Positions 55,722 through 64,000 of a stretch of DNA of 64,000 nucleotides are shown here, piece after piece. The notes beneath the pieces are model-generated. The model did not search any database and was not told where the DNA came from. It saw only the letters and a list, made by a program, of their open reading frames with translations. This DNA is from Romanomermis culicivorax. Lineage: Eukaryota; Nematoda; Enoplea; Mermithida; Mermithidae. The translations under genes and the position numbers were made by a program. The stretch spans positions 186,001 through 250,000 of the forward strand of contig CAWUHX010000010.1 of assembly GCA_963922205.1 (NCBI GenBank). The letters run 5' to 3'. Numbering within the stretch: position 1 is the stretch's first letter; every line of letters starts with the position of its first letter.

Positions 55722-56273
55722 TTAAATAGCTTTGACCTTTTTTGGATCTAGGGAAACTCCATCTGAATTTAAGATATGTCCTAAAAAATGGACTCTCTCT
55801 GGCAGAAATTCACACTTCTCCGGTTTCAAGTTCAAATGAGCCTTTCTTAGAGCTTGCAGGACTTGCTCTAAATTAACTAAATGTTCCTCAGACGTATTTG
55901 AGAACACGATAATATGGTCTATGAACACTAGACAGATTTTCCAGACATATGGGTGCAAAACTCTTTCCATCATGCACTGGAACTCTGCTGGCGCATTCTT
56001 TGAGCCAAAAGGTATGACTTTGAATTGATAAAGCCTTTCCTGGCATATGAAAGCAGTTTTCTCTTTGCTTTCTTCATCCATTAGCACTTGCCAATACCCT
56101 GATTGGAAATCTAAGGTGGTATAAAATTTGGCTCTACCTAAACAGTCTAGATAATCGTCCATTCCAGGAATGGGATACTTATTGTCCTTGGTAATGTCAT
56201 TCATACCCCTAAAGTCCACTACTGGTCGCTTGGTACCATCCTTTTTACCTACAAGAAATAACGGAGCTGCCAA
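55722..56273 (-). pseudogene. pol: C2 reverse transcriptase, active site FIDH
   Basis: A 183-codon block with VVDFRGMNDIT, YTTLDFQSGYWQ and NAPAEFQCMMERV. The catalytic loop reads V-F-I-D-H-I instead of Y-x-D-D, so the second Asp is lost and the first position is Phe. Stops bound the block at both ends. Confidence 0.85.
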
Positions 56274-56282
56274 AGGTGACTT

Positions 56283-57917
56283 TTATGGCCCAATTATACC
56301 CTTTTTGAGCATATCTTGGACATGCTCACAAACATGTGGCCCTAAATTTATGGCAGTCTTTTGGTACCTTTTTGCCACAGATGCTGCATCCCATGTATTT
56401 ATTTTACAGGTTAGGTAGGGTAAAGTAGTTGGAGGATCATTGGGCAAGCTGAACACGTTTCTATATTTTGCCAGACATCGTAAAGCTTGTTCCAATTGTT
56501 CAGATGGTATGTTGGATTTAGCCAGCATACTGTACAAAGCTTCCTTGAATTCTTTCTCATCCACTTGAGTTGAATCAGGTCTAGCTTGGACTGCACAGGT
56601 TTGTAGCTTCTCCAAATCCTCAACTATCTTCCCCTTTAGTTGATCTTGGTTATTGGCATCACACAACACTGAATTAGTATGGCCAATTATTTGATTACAT
56701 TTCAAATGGCATCCTGATCCTGTGTTGTTGGATACCATAACTACAAAATCATCTTTTGTACCATCTACAATGGTACTGTCGATGTGGAACCTTTCCCCAT
56801 TTTCCTCAGACTCTATTATGATTCCATTAAGGCGATTTTGGCCTACCTTATCCCGAAGTTTTGCTTTCAGAAGTATATCCGTGCCACTAGGTAAGTAGAT
56901 AGGATTCACACTCACTACTGGCACCGAAACATTTAGCCAACAAATCTTTGGCTGATATTGGTCGGCGGCGCTTATCCTGGATTCTGTGGCGCTCATGGTC
57001 ATCACCTCTCCACAATTCGTTTGGGGCTGATCCCCCATCACGTATATCCGCTGCTGAGGGTTGTTGAGCATCATTGTCCTATTCCTGAAATCTATTATGA
57101 CTCCTACCTGAGGATGAGCCAAAAAGTCTGTTCCCACAATTACATTTTCACCTGCTTCAGGAATTACAATTGCTTTTACAGGGAACTGTCCACATAGTGT
57201 ATCCATCCTAAATTGGATATATCCATTGGCTTGGACTGTCTTACCATTGGCTACAGTAACATTTAATATCCTCGGATATTCAGTGTAATCTGGGCCCAAA
57301 GTTCCTTTCAGAAACTAAGCTGACATAACAGCACGCTGAGCTCCTGTGTCAATTAGAGCCAATGTTTTATGACCTCCTATAACAACCTCAATGTGGAAAA
57401 AGGCTGTTCTGGGGTATGTATCCAGCAAATGTTGCTCCTGAGGGCTAGCTGGTGTGCCTCTCTTTACTACTTGTACTGCTGGTACAACAACTTGCAGTGC
57501 TATAGCATTCATTTGAACAATGCTACTTAATACCACATTAGAGGAATTCCCTCTCTGATTTACTTCGCCCAAAGGATTCATTTGTGATTGCCTTGCAACC
57601 ATTACACTCCAATAATCCTTCCGAGGCTGCTGATTTGTGAATTGACCCTGTTGAAGAGTCTGACTTGGACCCGTAATAGTGAAGTGGCTCAGGGTGCTGT
57701 AATGCAGCTTGCTGCTGGTATTGCTGCATCTGTTGGAACTGCTTCTGCAGCTCCTTTTGCCTTCTGAATTCCAAAAATTCATTGTAATCAGAATTCTGTT
57801 GATAACTCTCGTGACTATCCGGATAACCTGAATAGCCAATGTTATATGCACCTCTGCCTCTGCTATTAAAGTTGGCATTTGGGTAACCTCCTCTACTTCT
57901 ATAGTTACCTCAAGCAA
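56283..57917 (-). pseudogene. pol: C2 protease and RT N-terminal region
   Basis: A block from 57917 ends at a stop just after LIDTGAQRAVMSA, the retropepsin active site. A second block (57299-56283) continues with the rest of the protease (VIVGTDFLAHP) and a long linker to RT. The frame is otherwise preserved, with single nonsense codons. Confidence 0.8.
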
Positions 57918-60047
57918 AATTGTTGAAGCCTCCCCTGTTGAAGCTAGGGAAGCTGGCTCTGCCTCTGCTCCTGCACTCAGACAAAACTCTCAACATCCTG
58001 CAGTCTGCAGTGTTATGTGTTATGTTCTTGTGGGACTCACACCATGGCTTTGTCCGATCTCGGGAAACTTGACCTCCCTAGCTGGTGCTGGGTATGGCTA
58101 GATCAGACTGATTTTCCATTTGCCTATTATCAACCTTTTGCTGAAGCTGGTCGAACATTTCAACCAGTTGTACCATCTCTTTAGAAATTTTCAATAGAAG
58201 GGATTCCTTCTTACTTTTTTCAGTCTGAGCCCTAGGGGCTTCCCGAACTGGAATCTCCTCTATTTCAGGAGAATCACTCCTTGGGGTTTGGGTTTGGGCC
58301 GGTACCTGATTACCTACAGTTTGATATGGTTGCCGAAACCTTTGTCTCTGGCCTTGTTAATATCCCTCTGACTGATTTCTAGCAACTACAGCAATTTCAG
58401 GATCATGCCCACTAGGCATACCTACTTCATTAATTACGATAGGATCCTGTTGTGTACCCTTAGGTCCATATCTCTGAAAGGCATTTTCGTACCTACGTTC
58501 AATGTCATGAACCTCTACTGCTAGATCATACCAGGTTCTAAAAGTATGTTTCGAATTCTTCTGTCAGACTGGAACATGGGGTCACTCTTGTATATAAAGG
58601 TGTCAGCCTCTGTTTGGACTGATAGTCTAAATCACCCTTTACTAGTTCCACTAATATACTAACCCTTTTTAGAAACTCTAGGGCCTGTTCATTGGGCCTT
58701 TGTTGGATCTCAAACAACTCCCTGGTTAACATTTCCAGGTTACACTCAGATGCAAAGACATTTATGATGGCTCTCCTGGCCTCCGTATAGATCATGTTGT
58801 CTCCTGCAACAGCCTTTGGTCTACCTTTAGAAAGCCCAAGCAATGCTTCGTATTTGGCTGATTTGGGTGTATCCCTACGGAATTCCCCTTCAAGTGCCGT
58901 TAAAAAGCTAAGCACCTGCTAATTTACCATACCCTCATCTAATAGTTTGGGTAACACACCTTTAATGATATTCCTAACAACAATCTCTTTTGCCAAATTA
59001 TTTGTTGGCATTTCCCTCTGATCATAAGCTGCTGTTAATACTGGATCAATGTCAGAGTTGAGAGATTGCAACATAACTCGATTTGGATCTCGTTGAGGTG
59101 GTACACCTCCTTGATTTGATGATATGCTGTCTCTGTCAAACCTATAATCCCTATATGGGAAACATGCCAGTTGATCTGGTCTAAAAGTATTTAGATCAAC
59201 TATATTTCCTCTACCATCATAGACCACTCTTGTTAAAGTTGGATGCTGTGAAGCTATCTCATTTGGATTCCTGAGGTCTGCCCATTGCTCAGCTCCCTCG
59301 AATCTTAGATCTCTAACTGGACCTCTCCAACTTTTGGGCTCAAAGTTAAGTCTTTGCCCTTCATCAATTTCAGGCCTGTTACTAGGCCCTGCGCCTGCAT
59401 TCATTTCAGCATAGAGATGGTTGTCTCTTTCTGCATCCCTATGACATGGTCTAACCTGTCTATCCGGCTCCTGTTGGCGACTGTCAGCTTCCCTTTTATT
59501 GTCCTCAGTGGCAGCATTCGCAATTATGTCCAATAATGCTTCCATGGTCCCTTTCAATTTGCTGAGCTGCATCGCCAACTCTTGAGTCGACGTTACAGGA
59601 GCTCTTTCCTGCAGCCGGAATCGCTCTTGATCCTGTGGAATCCTCTCTGATTGTCAATCAATTTCAGGATCCCTTTCATCCAAATTTGGTCGAAATTTGG
59701 GCGTAACAACGTCCCTCTTCAGTCCTGCTAATTCGACCTTTGACAGTGACCTTTTCAAATTTCACAGCAGCGGTCCATTGGTGTCTGAGTTCGGATTCGC
59801 CGGTCCTGCCTCTTGCAGATCAATGGCAATTGTTGGTGGGCAATCAATTGGTACACCTGCATCTTGGGGCGTAAAATGCATTGCATTTTGTTGCAACCCT
59901 TGTGTGAGTTTGATCTGGGACCACTGGGTCTGGGGCAGCATGCCCCTGCTGCTCTCCATCTCCCAAATTTAGAAGATTCCCAGCACTCGCCACTCTGGGT
60001 GGTGATCTGGGCAAAGTATTACCTCTCAGTATCCTTTCGTTAGGCAT
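57918..60047 (-). pseudogene. gag: C2 gag
   Basis: The probable ATG is at 60047. Two frameshifted blocks near 59762-60047, then 59578-58919 and 58915-58538, carry an acidic N-terminal part and a capsid-like domain (FLTALEGEFRRD and LTRELFEIQQRPNEQALEFLKRV) similar in plan to D. The nucleocapsid part near 58030-58060 has WCESHKNITHNTADC, the same C-x2-H-x4-H-x4-C variant as D, followed by a Gly-Arg-rich and Gln-rich stretch (about 57540-57980). Several stops and frameshifts make it non-functional. Confidence 0.75.
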
Positions 60048-60123
60048 TTTAAATCCTGCTGACTTACTGTAGAAACCTTGAGGATTTTCTTTTCTCCATG
60101 TCTGACTATGAAGTTCTGTGGTG

Positions 60124-60141
60124 AGGAGTTAAAAGCCACCA
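60124..60141 (-). promoter_or_regulatory. C2 primer-binding site
   Basis: Two bases after the 5' LTR, element-sense TGGTGGCTTTTAACTCCT begins with the TGG expected to pair with tRNA CCA. It differs from A/B and D. Confidence 0.7.
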
Positions 60142-60143
60142 CT

Positions 60144-60761
60144 TGTTGTGCAGGTCTTTTCTTAGAGAAGTTAAGAAAAGATAGAGGCTTCCGGTCTGAA
60201 CTGACCTGTTAGAACTACTCCCTTGGCTAAGCCTTAGTGATAGTGCAACAGTCCATTATCCCGGACCTACAACAACAAAGACTACTTTAAACTTAAATGT
60301 GGGGCCTCACCAGAGAACTCTGCAGTCTCCTAGATGAGACAAGGAATCCCCTCAGGGATAAACTTACTGGGATGAAACCCCAAGTGGGTTCTAGTGCTTG
60401 CGGACTGCAAGCTATCGCCTGGGCATTTAGCCCTCCACCTTTGTCGATCGATAAGATCTAAATAACAAACAAATATATTTAGCAATAATTCGGCCGAAAT
60501 ATTAAAAGAATGTGGACTGAACACAGTGGTTATTATGTAAATACAAAACAAAACAGCTGGGAATAGTTTACTGGACACCAGCTATATTTCCAAGAATATT
60601 ATAAAAAGATCGTAATAAAGTGAAGGAATGATTTCACTATATCTTTTCAGTCTTTCTTTGGCGCTCCACCTCTGTGCAAATGTCTGTGCTGCTGGTCATT
60701 CAATTTTCAGATTTGCATGGCGATTTCCCAATGCCACTTGCCATCAACAGGGTGCCCAACA
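60144..60761 (-). repeat. C2 5' LTR
   Basis: 618 bp, matching 32005-32624. In element orientation it starts TGTTGGGCACCC at 60761 and ends ACAACA at 60144. The outside flank begins TAGC, part of the target duplication. Confidence 0.9.
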
Positions 60762-61321
60762 TAGCTTTCAAACTCCCAACAAATTCAAAGCTCTTGCCTA
60801 ATGATGTTTATTAAAGTTATAACCAGGGCAGAGTGCGGGAAAATTTTGAGATCATGAACTTCTAAAATGCACCAAAATGCATATTTTCTCTACCTTATCT
60901 CCTCCCTAAATGGGAAAGAGCCATTTGTACACATGTACAAATGACTACTCCAATTTTGTTTGCCCCAAAAAATTTTCATTTGTCTCCAGCTAGAAAAACC
61001 CTGGAATGCACTAACATTTTCGAATAATTTTCTTATCTCTAAAGCAAGTAAATATTAAAATGTCTGTGATTCCCAAACGCAAAATGAAATCTCAGTATTA
61101 GTTAATCCTGAAGTGAGTATTGTTTGTGCACTGGAAGAGAATAATCTGGACATTGCAATTAGCTCAAACTCTGGATCAGCAATTTAATCCCGATGTTGAG
61201 GTTATTTTATGTTGGGTTAGTGCAACCAATGTCACATTGGGTTAGTGCAACCAGCCTCAGGTTTCTTTATAGTTCTGAAAATGTTCTATTTCGCTATCTC
61301 ACTATTTTTCAGCTAGTGTGA
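60762..61321. other. Element M interior and continuation of left repeat
   Basis: The first 37 bp finish the left inverted repeat. The rest, to 61321, is noncoding AT-rich DNA without an ORF. A short GGGTTAGTGCAACCA-type word is repeated near 61216 and 61240. Confidence 0.6.
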
Positions 61322-61652
61322 GAGGCAGGAGTTTTGAATTGGCCAGGATTAGAAAGCTATTGGTTTATTATTTCTTTACATTTGAAATCATGTGCATATA
61401 ATTTTCATATAGAAAAATCTTGCTGTAGTTAATGCCAGGGGAAGGAAAAAATGCATGATGCTGCAGAATATACTTCTTCACAGACATAGAAAATTTTTTT
61501 GAGGCAGAATGAAAATCCAATATGAAGAAAGTGAATTTTTTCCAACTTTGACCAAGTTCTCAAAAGTCTAGTCCACTTCTTTATCTAGCATGGCAACTAT
61601 CGAAGCAAGTATATTCTCCTTTTTTCTGTCCCATCGGGGCATTTTCTAATAA
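61322..61652 (-). repeat. Element M right terminal inverted repeat
   Basis: It is the reverse complement of the left arm, uninterrupted, and shows the sequence across the C2 insertion site (AAAGCTATTGGTTTATT). It therefore serves as the empty-site reference for C2. Confidence 0.75.
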
Positions 61653-61839
61653 ACTAGTTCACCTCTTTTTAGTGGGCCTCAACCATTCTCGAAAACTTTC
61701 ATAGAAGTACATTGAAGTTTTAAACTTTGTCATCTGCACTTCAAAAAAACAATTAAAGAACTTCAAGCAATGAATTCTCACCGCCAGCAAAAGTAAAGGA
61801 TGTGTAAACCATATAATACTTTAAAAACCTTGTATAGAG

Positions 61840-62690
61840 ACTGAAAGGTGACCATATCTATTGAATTACTCAAGGTTTGGAATCCTTCAACCCAAAAAAT
61901 CACAGAAATACCTTTATTTACACAAATGACTTTTTTCGTGTAAACTGACTCCATTTATTGAATTCTCCATGGTCAGAAACATCTTCCCTCAAAAATCGCA
62001 GAAATACATTCGTTTACACTTAATATGAATTAGTGTGTAAAGTGATCACTTTCATTAAATTCCCAGTGGTTGAAAACCCCTCCCATAAAAAACTCACAAA
62101 AACAAGCTTGGTTAAATCCAGAATAATTTTTTTGTGTAAAGTGACACATCTATTGAATTCCCCGCAGTCACAAACCCCTTCCATAAAAAATCACGAAAAT
62201 AGGCTTGTTTACACCAGCAATAGTTTTTTCTGTAAGATGATTGCATTCATCAAATTCTCCATGATCGAAAACCCTGTCCACTGGAAAATCACGAAAATAT
62301 GCTTGTTTACAACTGGGATAAGTTTTTGTGTAAAGTGATCACATTCATCAAATTCCCTGGGGTCAAAATCCTCTTCCAGCAAAAAATCAGGAAAATACGT
62401 TTGTTTACACGTGGGATAATTTTTGGTTTATAGTGATCACATTCATTGAATTCCTTGTGATTGAAAATTCCCTCCACAAGAAAATTATGGCAATACGCTT
62501 GTTTACACCATAGATAATTTTTTCTGTATAAAGTGAGGACGTCTATTGAATTCCCTGCGGTCGAAAACTCTCTCCACTGAAAAATCACTAAATACACTTG
62601 TTTACACCCAGGATAATTTTTCATGTAAAGTGACCACATCCTTAAAATTCCCAATGGTCGAAAACCCTTGCAGTCCAAAAAATCCCAATA
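61840..62690. repeat. Tandem satellite with ~98-bp period
   Basis: About eight to nine imperfect units. The GTGTAAAGTGA-like word recurs near 61938, 62035, 62134, 62230, 62328, 62425, 62524 and 62622, spacings 96-99 bp. Each unit also has CTTGTTTACAC, CATTGAATTCCC and GGTCGAAAACCC-like words and AAAAATCACGAAAATA. No gene is present. Confidence 0.8.
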
Positions 62691-63167
62691 AAGCTACAGG
62701 TTTATTTTGAAACTACCAAAAAATGAGTAGTGCATTATGCTGCAAAAAATTTTTTTTTGAACCCATAAGTATTATATAACAAAATTGGGGAATTTAGCGT
62801 TTTCCAGGACTTTGGACAACTATATAATTGAATTGAGGCCATATTTCAAAAAAAAAATTTGCATTTGAGATTTCACCCCCAAGATGCTTAGGCCGAAGTA
62901 TGGAGGTTGGATATGGCACACTGATTGCTGGGCATGGTGGAACTGGGGGGCCTTAAAAAGTGCGTTTTTTACCTGTTTTTGGGGCCCCACTGAGCACTAC
63001 TTGCAGATAGAGGCGAAAGGACAAAAGGCATGCCATAGTTTGGCCCTATGCCCGATATTATGCAAAAAACCCGAAGGCTCTAGCTCTTACCGTTTTGGCT
63101 CTAGGGGGTTGGATATGAAATTTGGGGGCCAAGTAGATTATAGGTTGACTTGACGCTGTCGCGCCAC
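62691..63167. other. Spacer between satellite and microsatellite
   Basis: AT-rich sequence followed by a G-rich part (62880-63150) with GGTTGGATATG twice (about 62905 and 63108). It has no convincing ORF. It resembles the G-rich patch near 400-480 in general composition only. Confidence 0.5.
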
Positions 63168-63175
63168 CTATGATA

Positions 63176-64000
63176 ATGTAATGCAATTGTAATGTAACAT
63201 AATGTAATGTAATGTAATGTAATGTAATGTAATGTAATGTAATGTAATGTAATGTAATGTAATGTAATGTAATGTAATGTAATGTAATGTAATGTAATGT
63301 AATGTAATGTAATGTAATGTAATGTAATGTAATGTAATGTAATGTAATGTAATGTAATGTAATGTAATGTAATGTAATGTAATGTAATGTAATGTAATGT
63401 AATGTAATGTAATGTAATGTAATGTAATGTAATGTAATGTAATGTAATGTAATGTAATGTAATGTAATGTAATGTAATGTAATGTAATGTAATGTAATGT
63501 AATGTAATGTAATGTAATGTAATGTAATGTAATGTAATGTAATGTAATGTAATGTAATGTAATGCATTGTAATGTAATGCATTGTAATGTAATGCATTGT
63601 AATGTAATGCATTGTAATGTAATGCATTGTAATGTAATGCATTGTAATGTAATGTAATGTAATGTAATGTAATGCATTGTAATGTAATGCATTGTAATGT
63701 AATGTAATGTGATGTAATGTTATGTGATGTAATGTAATGTAATGTAATGTAAATGTAATATAAAGTAATGTAATGTAATGTAATGTAATGTAATGTAATG
63801 TGATGTGATGTAATGTAATGTGATGTGATGTAATGTAATGACACATGTAATGTAATCTGTAAGGTTATATATAATGTAATGTGTAGTGTAATGTGTAATG
63901 TAATGTGTAATAAAATGTGTAATATAATGGGTAATGTAAGCATAATGTAATGTGCAATTTAATGCAATGTGCAATGTAATGTTATGTGCAACATAATGTA
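63176..64000. repeat. (TAATG)n microsatellite with degenerate edge
   Basis: From about 63194 to 63560 the sequence is an almost perfect TAATG pentamer array. From 63560 to 63700 it alternates with a TGCATTG variant at a regular 15-bp spacing, and from 63700 to the window end it decays into TGTGATG, TGTGCAATG and similar words. The long minus-strand ORFs rich in His-Tyr-Ile-Thr-Leu here are just this repeat translated. Confidence 0.95.

Larger units (their letters stand above)
32005..60761 (-). mobile_element. Element C2: Ty3/Gypsy retrotransposon with exonuclease-like ORF3, interrupted by D
   Basis: Read on the minus strand: 5' LTR (60144-60761), primer-binding site, gag, protease, RT, RNase H, then the D insertion (40620-54754), then integrase, ORF3 and 3' LTR (32005-32624). 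The target is element M: sequence left of 32005 ends ATGGC and sequence right of 60761 begins TAGC, and the uninterrupted M copy on the other arm reads CCAATAGCTTTC, so the target duplication is 4 bp (TRGC). Without D and one TGAT copy, the RNase H and integrase frames are in register. Most frames have stops and RT has a mutated active site. Confidence 0.9.
31707..61652. mobile_element. Element M: foldback/MITE-like element with long terminal inverted repeats, split by C2
   Basis: The sequence from 31707 to 32004, continuing at 60762-60798, is the reverse complement of 61322-61652 with moderate divergence. Without C2 the element would be about 1.19 kb with inverted repeats of about 330 bp and a noncoding middle of about 520 bp (60799-61321). 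The outer ends are TTATTAGAAAATGC and GCATTTTCTAATAA, flanked by ACTAAT on the left and ACTAGT on the right, which may be a target duplication or extra repeat. No transposase is present, so it is non-autonomous. Confidence 0.7.

Noticed and set aside
63058..63974. Minus-strand ORFs of up to 280 codons rich in His-Tyr-Ile-Thr-Leu
   Set aside because: They are the TAATG pentamer read in its three frames. A 5-bp repeat without stops is open by arithmetic, so this is not a gene.
63176..64000. Telomere at the window end
   Set aside because: The TAATG pentamer is not a known telomeric unit, is not G-rich on one strand and decays on the outer side instead of becoming more regular.

Overview
This window is repeat-dominated DNA from an invertebrate animal genome. 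The support is short GT-AG introns inside retroelement genes, Ty3/Gypsy-type LTR retrotransposons (one with an env-like glycoprotein), long AT-rich spacers, a satellite and a long pentanucleotide microsatellite. A nematode is plausible but I cannot prove it by eye. There are no bacterial operons, no rRNA or tRNA genes that I can see, and almost no host coding sequence (one possible terminal exon at 1077-1264).

Layout. 1-2523: host spacer. 2524-18147: element A (+), a full-length LTR retrotransposon in the unusual order gag, env-like, protease, protease, RT, RNase H, integrase. 18396-31045: element B (+), an older relative of A that lacks everything after its first protease and linker; its leader is interrupted by C1 (21264-25696, minus), a 5'-truncated copy of family C. 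31046-31706: spacer with weak inverted repeats. 31707-61652: a foldback-type element M with ~330-bp terminal inverted repeats, split by C2 (32005-60761, minus), itself split by D (40620-54754, minus). This three-level nest is supported by target-site duplications (TGGC/TAGC for C2, TGAT/TGAT for D). 61653-64000: host spacer with a ~98-bp tandem satellite and a (TAATG)n microsatellite.

Most interesting content. (1) Families C and D both carry, after integrase and where env often sits, a very large third ORF whose N-terminal third has all the marks of a DEDDy 3'-5' exonuclease (RNase D/WRN/Rrp6 fold class): a D-x-E Exo I, an Asp in Exo II, and a Y-x3-D Exo III. In D the ORF is open for 1,632 codons plus a probable short spliced 5' exon. 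The two copies are diverged but co-linear over the exonuclease, a following domain, a low-complexity linker, a helical C-terminal region and a basic Arg-rich tail. (2) The leaders of A and B contain an array of ~66-bp units, each starting with a TGACGTCA-like motif followed by a hairpin whose arms co-vary from unit to unit. (3) In A the env-like protein is fused in frame to two successive retropepsin domains and to RT.

How the parts work together. In D, gag-pol is one frame (with four nonsense codons and an RNase H lesion) and ORF3 is probably made from a spliced subgenomic RNA. In A, gag is made from two exons around an 86-nt intron shared with B. None of the elements looks fully competent: A has YLND in place of the RT YxDD, a capsid deletion and integrase nonsense codons; C2 has FIDH and many stops; D has nonsense codons. 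D has near-identical LTRs and is the youngest.
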